NCBI GenBank assembly: GCA_043778575.1
Contig: JAYWFX010000004.1
Coordinates: 1-14,161, forward strand
Reading direction: 5' to 3'
Length of the DNA: 14,161 nucleotides
DNA from: JAYWFX01 sp043778575
GTDB taxonomy: Bacteria; Patescibacteriota; JACMRA01
This document shows positions 8,200 to 14,161 of the stretch, one piece after another (position 1 is the stretch's first letter; every line of letters starts with the position of its first letter). The position numbers and the translations under genes were made by a program. The notes beneath the pieces are model-generated. The model made no database searches, was not told the origin of the DNA, and was given only the letters and a program-made list of their open reading frames with translations.

Positions 8200-8853
8200 T
8201 TAAGATTTTTTACTGAACATTTTCTTGAATTGGTGACTGATGTCTTTTCTATTTTTTTCCTCCTTGAGAAGGTGATATGCACTCGGCAGGACAGAAAGTA
8301 ACACAACGGCAAGTATAACAGGAAACAGGTATTTATCGATATCGGGAATAATCTTTCCTAGATAAAATCCAGCAAGCGTCAAACCTACAGCCCATAGCAA
8401 TCCTCCAATAATATTAAACATGACAAAAACTGAACGCTCCATTTTTCCTATTCCTGCTACAACAGGGGCAAATGTACGAACTATAGGAACAAAACGAGCC
8501 AAGATAATTGTGAGTGAACCATGTCTTTCATAAAAATCCTCTGCTTTTTTTAGATTATCTTTATGAAACAACACTGAATCTTCTCGATTAAAAATCCTAC
8601 GCCCCACCCTACGACCAAAACTATAACCAACATTGTCGCCAATCACAGCACCTAAAAAAGACACAATACACAAAGCAATAATCCCATTATCTCCAAATAC
8701 TCCACGTGTAGCTAGAAACCCTGCGGTAAAAAGAAGACTGTCACCCGGCAGAAAAAACCCAATGAGCAAACCCGATTCAGCAAAAATAATTCCAAAAACT
8801 AATGCCAAAGCACCAATAGAACCTGCACTGTGTAATAAATTCTCGATGTTCAT
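8200..8853 (-). CDS. DedA-family membrane protein
   Basis: This 217-residue integral membrane protein belongs to the DedA branch of the DedA/VTT superfamily. Members are implicated in lipid scrambling, membrane homeostasis and undecaprenyl- or phospholipid transport. Hallmarks are E26 in FAESGLLIGFFLPGDSLLF (24-42), a re-entrant hydrophobic segment, GAVIGDNVGYSFGRRVG (68-84), and the signature ARFVPIVRTFAPVVAGIGKM (119-138), which holds the conserved Arg residues. Further membrane helices lie at about 142-166 and 175-196. The C-terminus is basic and cytoplasmic (KKMFSKKS). It is the first gene of a tight group with Nudix, HAD and glycosyltransferase genes. A perfect TTGACA lies upstream. A second superfamily member of the TVP38 type is encoded at 12579-13283. 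Confidence 0.95.
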   Translation of the reverse strand: MNIENLLHSAGSIGALALVFGIIFAESGLLIGFFLPGDSLLFTAGFLATRGVFGDNGIIALCIVSFLGAVIGDNVGYSFGRRVGRRIFNREDSVLFHKDNLKKAEDFYERHGSLTIILARFVPIVRTFAPVVAGIGKMERSVFVMFNIIGGLLWAVGLTLAGFYLGKIIPDIDKYLFPVILAVVLLSVLPSAYHLLKEEKNRKDISHQFKKMFSKKS

Positions 8854-8860
8854 ATCGCTT

Positions 8861-8889
8861 AATTTTCTATTTCATGTTCTTCTTGTCAA
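8861..8889 (-). promoter_or_regulatory. Putative promoter of the dedA-nudix-HAD-GT group
   Basis: A perfect -35 TTGACA (8889-8884) on the minus strand is followed after 17 bases by AAAATT (8866-8861), a weak -10. The box ends 7 bases before the ATG at 8853, so the transcript would be leaderless or nearly so. No Shine-Dalgarno sequence precedes this ATG. Confidence 0.45.
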
Positions 8890-8904
8890 CTCTTTTACAC
8901 CCTT

Positions 8905-9207
8905 TTACAAAATTCCTAGCTCTAGCTTTACATCATCACTAACAATACTCATATCCCACTTTGGGCTCCAGACAATTTGAATCACAACTCTCTTGACACC
9001 ATCAACCTTAGAAACACTCGATTGTATATCTAGTGGCAAACTATCTATGACTGGGCAATTTGGACTGGTAAATGTCATCACAATAGTACAAACACCAAAA
9101 TCATCCACATGAACACCGTAAATCAGACCTAAGTCCCAAATATTTACAGGGATTTCTGGGTCAAATATAGTTTTTAGGGTAGCGATGATTGATTTTTGGA
9201 TCACCAC
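8905..9207 (-). CDS. MIP18/DUF59 family protein, SufT/PaaD-like iron-sulfur assembly factor
   Basis: This single-domain protein of 100 residues matches the MIP18 (DUF59) family, whose members help mature iron-sulfur proteins. Visible motifs are DPEIPVNIWDLGLIY (16-30), the central MTFTSPNCPVIDSL (44-57) with the conserved Cys C51, and the C-terminal WSPKWDMSIVSDDVKLELGI, typical of the W-x-P-x-W end of this family. It starts at GTG 9207, with a second GTG next to it, 6 bases after the stop of the TPR-like gene, so the two are probably cotranscribed. No suf, isc or paa genes are in the window, so the name sufT would go beyond the evidence. There is no clear ribosome-binding site. Confidence 0.93.
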   Translation of the reverse strand: MVIQKSIIATLKTIFDPEIPVNIWDLGLIYGVHVDDFGVCTIVMTFTSPNCPVIDSLPLDIQSSVSKVDGVKRVVIQIVWSPKWDMSIVSDDVKLELGIL

Positions 9208-9213
9208 TCATAC

Positions 9214-10602
9214 TTACATGGAGTAGTTTAACTTGGCAAGCTTTGGTGACATGTAGCCACTACTTTCAGTTGATCTACCGTACTTATTGAGCAGACTTTG
9301 CACTTTCAATGACATCAGAGGATTGCATTGCTCACAGACTTGTTTGAATTCTTGGATCAGCTGAATACTTCTAGATTTCCATTCATCTATTTTTAATCTT
9401 TCAAAGACATTCACACCATCAACCAACATTCCAAAGATTTGATGATACTGAGTTTGATCCACAGAACCAGTGTTTTTTAGTCTTTCTACCATGATCTGAG
9501 CTTGTGAAATAAGTATCTCTGAGGTTTTCTGATCGTATACTTCTTGGCTCCAGTACTGGGGATTCATCTCCATTGCGATTTGCATATTTTCTCTAGCCTC
9601 TTCAAACGAATACTCTGCTTCGTGTAGTAAACCACAGTTATATAGTGCAAAACCTTGGTTGGTGTGAATCTCCGACTCTTTTTGCAGTCTGACGAGGGGA
9701 TCAATTATCTTTGCGTTACACTCTAAACTCTTTTGAAAAAAGTAAATGATTTCTTGGGAGTTCGGCTTTGGGAGGTTTGATTTTGCTCGACCAAGCATGC
9801 TCCAAGTCCAGCCCAGATCACTAACGCTAGAAACCTGCATCTGCAAAATTTCATTGAGTACCTGAACTGAATCATACACCAACCCTTCCTCGAGACAGTA
9901 ATATGCCAAATCCTGTAACGTCAACAAATTTAACTGTATTGATCGAGACCTCCACAACTGAAACAAAATGTGATAAGAGGCTTTTAAATATTCGAGTATC
10001 TCTTCGCCTTTATAGCCCGCTTGAGATTTTAGAAAATAATGAACCCTAGCAAGAATATGCCAACAATCACTATAGAATGACAGGTTAAAAAAATCAGAAG
10101 CGATTTCTAAATCTATACGAGCTAATTGTAAATTAAATTCACGATTTGTGAGGTAGTCCAAAGCCAAATATTTTGTTTGCAGATTAGATACCCTTTTTTT
10201 AACCTCTCTTTCCTGTACTAAACCATCTTTGCCTAGAAAGTGAATATTCTGTATGTCAAGTTGAGGATTAATATTTAAATCGATTTTTATTTTTTCTAGT
10301 TCTGCACGAAAATTGAGATTCTCATACAATACCCCATAAATCAAGTGTTGTAATTTTAGCTTTTCTTTGTCTCTCTTTTGAAAAATCTTCTGGCGGTCTA
10401 AATGATTTTTTTCTTTTCTACGTGTTCGTGGATCAAACAACTTATCTACATTTGATTGATATGTTTTGTGTGAGTTATGGTTAGATGATTTAGGCCAAAA
10501 AGTGTTGTTTTCACCGTTGTTGTCAATCATCAAACGAACTTGAGCTACCAAATTAGTAAGAATATTCACAGGATACATTGTCGTTAAATCCAATGTATTC
10601 AC
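9214..10602 (-). CDS. TPR-like helical protein of unknown function, next to heliorhodopsin
   Basis: This 462-residue protein has no signal peptide or membrane helix and no recognised catalytic motif. Residues 55-85 are very basic (DPRTRRKEKNHLDRQ). From about 145 to 420 it is a run of amphipathic helix pairs with tetratricopeptide-like spacing, for example NQGFALYNCGLLHEAEYSFEE (20-residue core at 315-334) and the helices at 226-251, a pattern used for protein binding. An eight-residue motif W-(R/K)-SRSIQL occurs twice (217-224 and 408-415), hinting at internal duplication. The start used is GTG 10602; an ATG 8 codons downstream is an alternative. It begins 60 bases after the heliorhodopsin stop on the same strand and is followed after 6 bases by the MIP18 gene. 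A role as heliorhodopsin partner is only a positional guess. Confidence 0.85.
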   Translation of the reverse strand: MNTLDLTTMYPVNILTNLVAQVRLMIDNNGENNTFWPKSSNHNSHKTYQSNVDKLFDPRTRRKEKNHLDRQKIFQKRDKEKLKLQHLIYGVLYENLNFRAELEKIKIDLNINPQLDIQNIHFLGKDGLVQEREVKKRVSNLQTKYLALDYLTNREFNLQLARIDLEIASDFFNLSFYSDCWHILARVHYFLKSQAGYKGEEILEYLKASYHILFQLWRSRSIQLNLLTLQDLAYYCLEEGLVYDSVQVLNEILQMQVSSVSDLGWTWSMLGRAKSNLPKPNSQEIIYFFQKSLECNAKIIDPLVRLQKESEIHTNQGFALYNCGLLHEAEYSFEEARENMQIAMEMNPQYWSQEVYDQKTSEILISQAQIMVERLKNTGSVDQTQYHQIFGMLVDGVNVFERLKIDEWKSRSIQLIQEFKQVCEQCNPLMSLKVQSLLNKYGRSTESSGYMSPKLAKLNYSM

Positions 10603-10662
10603 AGAAAATAAGTTTTGACAAGGTATTTTTTTGCCTTACTCAAACAACCTTTTGTGCCAATT

Positions 10663-11652
10663 TTACCGCAATGCACCGATAAAAATCTGCCAGACCAAAG
10701 CCGACTTTGCAACTAAACTCAGCACAATATACATCCGCTCTCCAAATGTATAGTTTTTCCATGGGCCAACTTGTTTGTACTGCAAAAACATGTTGAGGGC
10801 GAAGAGGTTGAAAAATACAAATAGTGAATAAAATATAAAGTAAATAAAATCTGGAACTTTAAATATATCATTTGTCCTACTCAGTGCAGTGATAAAATAC
10901 AAACTAATCACAACCCAAGGGATAACACCAGCAACACAGCCAAACACAAAACCCGTCCACCTAACCTTATTGACCTCGAGTGAGGAGCCATCATCATGAC
11001 CAGTTATTTGATTTTCTAGAGATCTAATGTCTGAGTTGTGTTTTTCCATTAGTAATCCAAACAAATTCATAGTGGCGTTGAGACCAAACAATAAGATCAA
11101 ACTCCCTAAATCATACATCCCACACAAAATTGCTATGGCAACGATCATAATCGAGGAACTCAAAGCATATTCGTACCACCGAGCAACTTGTATCTTTTGT
11201 TTTAGATTGTTGATATACCACTCATATATTTTGGGTAACACCAGCATAAAATGAGCAAAAGCTGATATAAACAAAAATCCAGCTATGAGAAAACTAATCC
11301 GCACGTCAAAAATTTGTTCAAGCTTCGGCACACCTCGCTTTAAAACTAAATTTGGAGCTAAATAGTTTGTGGTTATGGATATAGTAACTGCTTTACTCAA
11401 AATCACAACAGCAATACCCTGACCTAGGTGCAGAATAGACATTACACAGTTGAACAACCTCAATCCCCTGTAAAGATCTTTTCCATCAGATCTATTTGCT
11501 GAGGTCTTTGGTAGCTGACTCACAACTTTCTTTTGTTTGAGTTGCTCGAGTTTTGTGATTGACTCAACTGGAATGATTTTTGTTTGAGGAGCACTGTATT
11601 CTATTTTCTTACTGAAATCCCCATAATCACTGTCTAATTGATCTTCTGACAT
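10663..11652 (-). CDS. Heliorhodopsin with extended cytoplasmic N-terminus
   Basis: This 329-residue seven-helix retinal protein belongs to the heliorhodopsin family, light-sensing proteins with inverted topology (N-terminus inside). Likely helices: 64-86, 117-140, 157-179, 180-203, 230-255, 268-292, 303-326. The Schiff-base lysine is K316 in LSLVAKSALVWQ, with S312 one turn before. The counterion is E161 in ARWYEYALSSS. H75 (ILHLGQG) and H134 (SAFAHF) match H23 and H80 of the founding member 48C12, with near-identical spacing to the counterion. The family hallmarks FGLNATMNLFG, IPW and FALNMFLQY are present. The 30-residue loop between helices 1 and 2 fits the family's extracellular sheet. 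About 50 extra N-terminal residues, charged (KLEQLKQKK), precede helix 1. No retinal synthesis gene is visible. The upstream neighbour is tpiA and the downstream one a TPR-like protein. Helix 3 lacks the acidic pump motif, so sensing or enzyme regulation is likelier than ion pumping. Confidence 0.95.
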   Translation of the reverse strand: MSEDQLDSDYGDFSKKIEYSAPQTKIIPVESITKLEQLKQKKVVSQLPKTSANRSDGKDLYRGLRLFNCVMSILHLGQGIAVVILSKAVTISITTNYLAPNLVLKRGVPKLEQIFDVRISFLIAGFLFISAFAHFMLVLPKIYEWYINNLKQKIQVARWYEYALSSSIMIVAIAILCGMYDLGSLILLFGLNATMNLFGLLMEKHNSDIRSLENQITGHDDGSSLEVNKVRWTGFVFGCVAGVIPWVVISLYFITALSRTNDIFKVPDFIYFIFYSLFVFFNLFALNMFLQYKQVGPWKNYTFGERMYIVLSLVAKSALVWQIFIGALR

Positions 11653-11718
11653 ATATAAGTTTTGGTTTTAATTTTATTTTTAGTTTTTTATTCAGCTATT
11701 TCTAACCCTAATAATCAC

Positions 11719-11747
11719 AAGTTATTTCATTTTTTTATTTCGGTCAA
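11719..11747 (-). promoter_or_regulatory. Possible promoter of the heliorhodopsin gene
   Basis: In the 110-base gap after tpiA, TTGACC (11747-11742) is followed after 17 bases by TAACTT (11724-11719) on the minus strand. Transcription from here would leave an AT-rich 5' leader of about 60 bases before the ATG at 11652, unlike the near-leaderless arrangements elsewhere. No Shine-Dalgarno sequence is seen and no terminator hairpin separates tpiA from this gene, so read-through is also possible. Confidence 0.35.
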
Positions 11748-11762
11748 AATCTCTATACGCAC

Positions 11763-12551
11763 TTACTCTAACTCGATAATCTGTTTCACACTTTCTGGTT
11801 TCAACCCTGCCCCACCGATCAAAAACCCATCAATTTCAAGGTTGAAACTCAGTTCGCGAATATTATTTTCATTTACACTTCCCCCATATAATATACTCAC
11901 GTTTCTACTAAATTCTGCTCCAAGCAAATCAGAAATATATCCGTGTATGGCAATATTTACTGATACAATTTGATTGATTGATGGTGTCTTGCCAGTGCCA
12001 ATAGCCCAAACAGGCTCATATGCAATAATAGGGAAATGGATTGTTATGTTTGACGAGCTTACACTCATTGAATCAAAATATGGCATCAAAGCTGATATAA
12101 CCTGCTCCTTGAGCACCAGATAGTCTATATCATCACTTTTCGTTGTCATTTCAGGTGGTACATGACCTACACAAATGATTGGGATCAAATTATTTTCTCG
12201 AGCTATTACTACTTTTTTTTGAACATCATCATTGGTTTCTTTGAGCATAGACCGTCTTTCTGAGTGACCTATTAAGGTATATTCACACCCTAAACCCTTG
12301 ACCATCTCAGCAGAGACTTCACCTGTGAAAGCATGACTGGATCCACAACCATCTTTTGCGATATTTTGTGCACCAAAACTACATTTTATAGAGTTGTTTG
12401 ATAGTGTGGATAAAAAAACAGATGGTGGGCAAATCACTGCATCCCACAGAGTATTTTTAATGAGTGCAGTGGTGTACGAACTGTATAATTCTATAGCTTG
12501 TTCTAGTGAAGCTGGATTCATTTTCCAATTAAAAACGAGGTACTTGGTCAT
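11763..12551 (-). CDS. tpiA: Triosephosphate isomerase
   Basis: This glycolytic TIM-barrel enzyme interconverts dihydroxyacetone phosphate and glyceraldehyde 3-phosphate in the cytoplasm. At 262 residues it is close to the usual family length. Active-site residues are all present: K10 in FNWKMN (7-12), H96 in YTLIGHSERR (91-100), and the catalytic base E179 in AYEPVWAIGTGKTPS (177-191) with the flexible phosphate-binding loop. The LYGGSV (221-226) and DGFLIGGAGLKP (241-252) phosphate loops are also intact. One oddity is CVGH at 127-130, where most homologues have C-(I/V)-G-E, so a conserved Glu is His. It follows the TVP38-type gene after 27 bases and precedes the heliorhodopsin gene. No other glycolytic gene lies nearby. 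Confidence 0.98.
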   Translation of the reverse strand: MTKYLVFNWKMNPASLEQAIELYSSYTTALIKNTLWDAVICPPSVFLSTLSNNSIKCSFGAQNIAKDGCGSSHAFTGEVSAEMVKGLGCEYTLIGHSERRSMLKETNDDVQKKVVIARENNLIPIICVGHVPPEMTTKSDDIDYLVLKEQVISALMPYFDSMSVSSSNITIHFPIIAYEPVWAIGTGKTPSINQIVSVNIAIHGYISDLLGAEFSRNVSILYGGSVNENNIRELSFNLEIDGFLIGGAGLKPESVKQIIELE

Positions 12552-12578
12552 AACTAATTTGTATTAAATGATATTGAG

Positions 12579-13283
12579 TCAGTTTTTTAGGAATTTTGAT
12601 TTTTTGATAACACCGTTTTTTCGTGCCAGATAAACACTACTAGAAATAAATACCGCAAATGCTGCTACCTCGACTAGACCAGCACCCAGATCACCTTTAT
12701 GGAGACTGTCAAAAGTCAAAAAGAAGAAACCAGCCCAAGGTATACTGACAATAAATGTACCGATTACCACCTCCCTACACTTGATGCCACTCAACGCAAA
12801 AAAGGCTGTAGTAAAATCAAATGGTAAGCTGGCAAGCCTCAAAGACAAAACAGTAACTAGCTCCTTTTTTTTAGTGCTCTCGAGGTCTATTCCAAATTTA
12901 TCAGCAGTTTTTATGATGCTGTTTTTAAATGCATCACCAGCCAAATACTTGATTACAAAATAAAATGTCGTGGCTGATATGGTTTCAGATACAATAACCC
13001 AAAAATACCCCTGCCACGCACCAAAGAGTACATATCCAACCACATTCATAATCCAAGTTGGTATCAGAAAGATAGGTCTCAAATTAAATACCAATACAAA
13101 AACCAACGGAAGTGCCCAGCTAAAGCGACCCGATTGAATTCTCATTAGATAGTGATTCAATAAATCTGCTAATCTACCTAGAGTGATTTCATTTCGAAAC
13201 ATCCAATAGCCACTTAGTAAAATAAAGCAGAGCCAAATCCCCAAAACTATGAACTTTGCACTATGTTTTTTGATAAATGTCAC
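12579..13283 (-). CDS. TVP38/TMEM64 (VTT-domain) membrane protein
   Basis: This polytopic membrane protein of 234 residues belongs to the TVP38/TMEM64 branch of the DedA/VTT superfamily, linked to lipid movement across membranes. Helices are at about 10-29, 55-70 and 72-115, with the motif LRPIFLIPTWIMNVVGYVLF (68-87) followed by a Gly/Ala-rich segment. LSLRLASLPFDFTTAFFALS (146-165) matches the conserved R-x-x-P-x-P/F-D region. A further segment is at 172-192 and a last helix near 200-220. The C-terminus is basic (KKSKFLKN). GTG at 13283 is the likely start, 11 bases after the stop of a 52-codon gene, so the two probably form one transcript. It is distinct from the dedA copy at 8200-8853. 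Substrate and direction of transport are unknown. Confidence 0.92.
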   Translation of the reverse strand: MTFIKKHSAKFIVLGIWLCFILLSGYWMFRNEITLGRLADLLNHYLMRIQSGRFSWALPLVFVLVFNLRPIFLIPTWIMNVVGYVLFGAWQGYFWVIVSETISATTFYFVIKYLAGDAFKNSIIKTADKFGIDLESTKKKELVTVLSLRLASLPFDFTTAFFALSGIKCREVVIGTFIVSIPWAGFFFLTFDSLHKGDLGAGLVEVAAFAVFISSSVYLARKNGVIKKSKFLKN

Positions 13284-13294
13284 AAAATCGATGA

Positions 13295-13453
13295 TTATCT
13301 TTTAAAAACTGACTTACTTGATTGTGTTTTTTGTTTATTTTTTCTTTTCTTTAGATCTGCCTTGATCTGCTTTCTCAAAAATGACATCATGACGACTCCT
13401 ATACCCATAAAAGCACTTCCAAAAATGAGTAAAAAACGAGCCAGTATATCCAT
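13295..13453 (-). CDS. Small single-span membrane protein of 52 residues, unknown
   Basis: A short open frame starts at ATG 13453 and ends TAA 13297-13295, only 11 bases before the GTG of the VTT gene. Residues 4-26 form one hydrophobic helix (LARFLLIFGSAFMGIGVVMM), followed by a tail rich in Lys and Arg (FLRKQIKADLKKRKNK), which by the positive-inside rule should be cytoplasmic. The remainder is polar (QKTQSSKSVFKR). It resembles no family I can name. Gene-like features are the clean membrane-plus-basic-tail layout, the tight spacing to the next gene and a TTGACA box upstream. It could be a cofactor or regulator of the neighbouring VTT protein, but that is inference from position. Confidence 0.65.
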   Translation of the reverse strand: MDILARFLLIFGSAFMGIGVVMMSFLRKQIKADLKKRKNKQKTQSSKSVFKR

Positions 13454-13467
13454 ACAACCAATATGTA

Positions 13468-13496
13468 AATGCAAATCATTGTGATAGCTTTGTCAA
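13468..13496 (-). promoter_or_regulatory. Possible promoter of the small protein-VTT-tpiA group
   Basis: A perfect TTGACA (13496-13491) on the minus strand is followed after 17 bases by TGCATT (13473-13468), a poor -10. A second -10 candidate, CATATT followed by GGTTGT and then the ATG at 13453, closely resembles the TATATT-GGTAGT-GTG arrangement before the 1226-residue gene, but lies too far from TTGACA. The exact promoter is therefore unclear. Confidence 0.35.
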
Positions 13497-13529
13497 CATG
13501 GAAGCAACAAAAAATAGCCTCCAATAATT

Positions 13530-14159
13530 TTATTCAAATGACGAACCAAACTTCATATAATCAATAACCATCAAAAATGTTTGCATACACCAAAACATGC
13601 TCATCACCCCAAGTATATATACAGGAATAGTCCAAAAAGCTCCGTAATCGACTATAAAAAGTGTTGAGAAGTAACCAACAAGTAAGATATTTGATCCCGG
13701 TAAAATACGACGGCGAATTATATCGTATATTAAGTCTTCGTGTTTTTCATACATTTGCTCCAACGGTTTATGAATATCCTCAAAGGGCATAAATCCATCT
13801 TGTTCATCATTTTGATCATCAATCTCTTCGTCGGAATCGTGTCTAACAGGGTGTTTAGGGGCAAATACTGGCTGAGTTGGTGTAATTATCTGAGTCTTCA
13901 TACGGAGGAGCTGAGCTCTGTAATATGGATTATTTGCATACTCAGGATGAAAACTCATTTGTTGAGCTAATTTTTGATGTTCATACTCCATTGACTCTTG
14001 ATGAGGCAGAGATTCTGATGATTTTAGTGGTTGAGCAGATTCTGGGGTTTCATCTTTTTCACGATTTGTATCAATCTCTTTTTTAGATTCTTCACTGAGA
14101 TACGGATATGATTTTGGGAAAAAGCCTAGTCGATAGCATTTTAATCGATCATATGGCAT
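13530..14159 (-). CDS. Unknown membrane-anchored protein, start possibly beyond the window
   Basis: From ATG 14159 this gives 209 residues. Because the window ends two bases further on, the real start may lie upstream. About 150 N-terminal residues are polar, low-complexity and partly acidic, including HDSDEEIDDQNDEQDGF (107-123) and a Gln/Pro-rich stretch near 85-100; they look largely disordered. YEKHEDLIYDIIRRRILPG (137-155) looks like an amphipathic helix leading into two membrane helices at about 156-171 and 174-198 (FWTIPVYILGVMSMFWCMQT). The tail is short. The N-terminal region is probably cytoplasmic. I recognise no family. It ends 76 bases before the 52-residue gene on the same strand, and no terminator hairpin is evident between them. 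Confidence 0.75.
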   Translation of the reverse strand: MPYDRLKCYRLGFFPKSYPYLSEESKKEIDTNREKDETPESAQPLKSSESLPHQESMEYEHQKLAQQMSFHPEYANNPYYRAQLLRMKTQIITPTQPVFAPKHPVRHDSDEEIDDQNDEQDGFMPFEDIHKPLEQMYEKHEDLIYDIIRRRILPGSNILLVGYFSTLFIVDYGAFWTIPVYILGVMSMFWCMQTFLMVIDYMKFGSSFE

Positions 14160-14161
14160 CC

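Noticed and set aside
9161..9211. Short ATG frame overlapping the start of the MIP18 gene
   Set aside because: It is about 17 codons, in a different frame from the clearly conserved MIP18 domain, and shows no signal of its own.
10618..10637. AAGG...CCTT hairpin between heliorhodopsin and the TPR-like gene as a terminator
   Set aside because: The stem is only four pairs around an A-rich loop and no U-tract follows it on the minus strand.
10663..11652. Type-1 proton-pumping rhodopsin
   Set aside because: Helix 3 carries ARWYEY with a single Glu counterion and not the pump's Asp/Glu pair. The TM1 and TM2 histidines, the long loop after helix 1 and the helix-7 sequence are those of heliorhodopsins.

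Overview
The window is AT-rich (by eye about one third G+C). Every convincing gene lies on the minus strand, so transcription runs from high to low coordinates. TGA ends several genes and is not read inside them, so the code is standard. The gene mix is: F1 ATPase beta, a Soj-like ParA, one glycolytic enzyme, envelope genes, many GTG starts and several large or small proteins without recognisable homology. Together with a heliorhodopsin (a family reported mainly from monoderm prokaryotes), this suggests a compact, low-GC monoderm bacterium. A Patescibacteria/CPR lineage is my best guess, but the window holds no rRNA or other marker to prove it.

Layout in transcription order (right to left): an unknown protein with a charged N-terminus and two C-terminal membrane helices (14159-13530); a 52-residue membrane micro-protein with a basic tail (13453-13295); a TVP38/TMEM64 (VTT) membrane protein (13283-12579); triosephosphate isomerase (12551-11763); a heliorhodopsin with an N-terminal extension of about 50 residues (11652-10663); a TPR-like helical protein (10602-9214); a small MIP18/SufT-type protein (9207-8905); then a tight group of DedA (8853-8200), Nudix hydrolase (8197-7604), HAD phosphatase (7623-6952) and GT4 glycosyltransferase (6923-5706). 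A very large unknown protein (5613-1933), an orphan ParA (1754-975) and the first 300 codons of atpD (902 to the window edge) complete it. No intergenic gap exceeds 180 bases, and I see no tRNA, rRNA, CRISPR array, insertion sequence or convincing intrinsic terminator.

The main discovery is the heliorhodopsin. It has the retinal lysine in helix 7, the Glu counterion in an ARW-Y-EY helix 3, and the two family histidines in helices 1 and 2. It lacks the helix-3 signature of proton-pumping type-1 rhodopsins. It lies between tpiA and a TPR-like protein, which is a candidate partner by position only. A second theme is membrane biology: two DedA/VTT-superfamily proteins and a lipid-type glycosyltransferase, in an operon-like group with Nudix and HAD hydrolases.

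Several starts (parA, the 1226-residue protein, the glycosyltransferase, dedA) have a sigma70-like -35/-10 pair whose -10 box is only 6-9 bases from the start codon and no clear Shine-Dalgarno sequence. This points to frequent leaderless transcripts. atpD is the exception: a strong GAGGAG lies 51 bases before its likely ATG.
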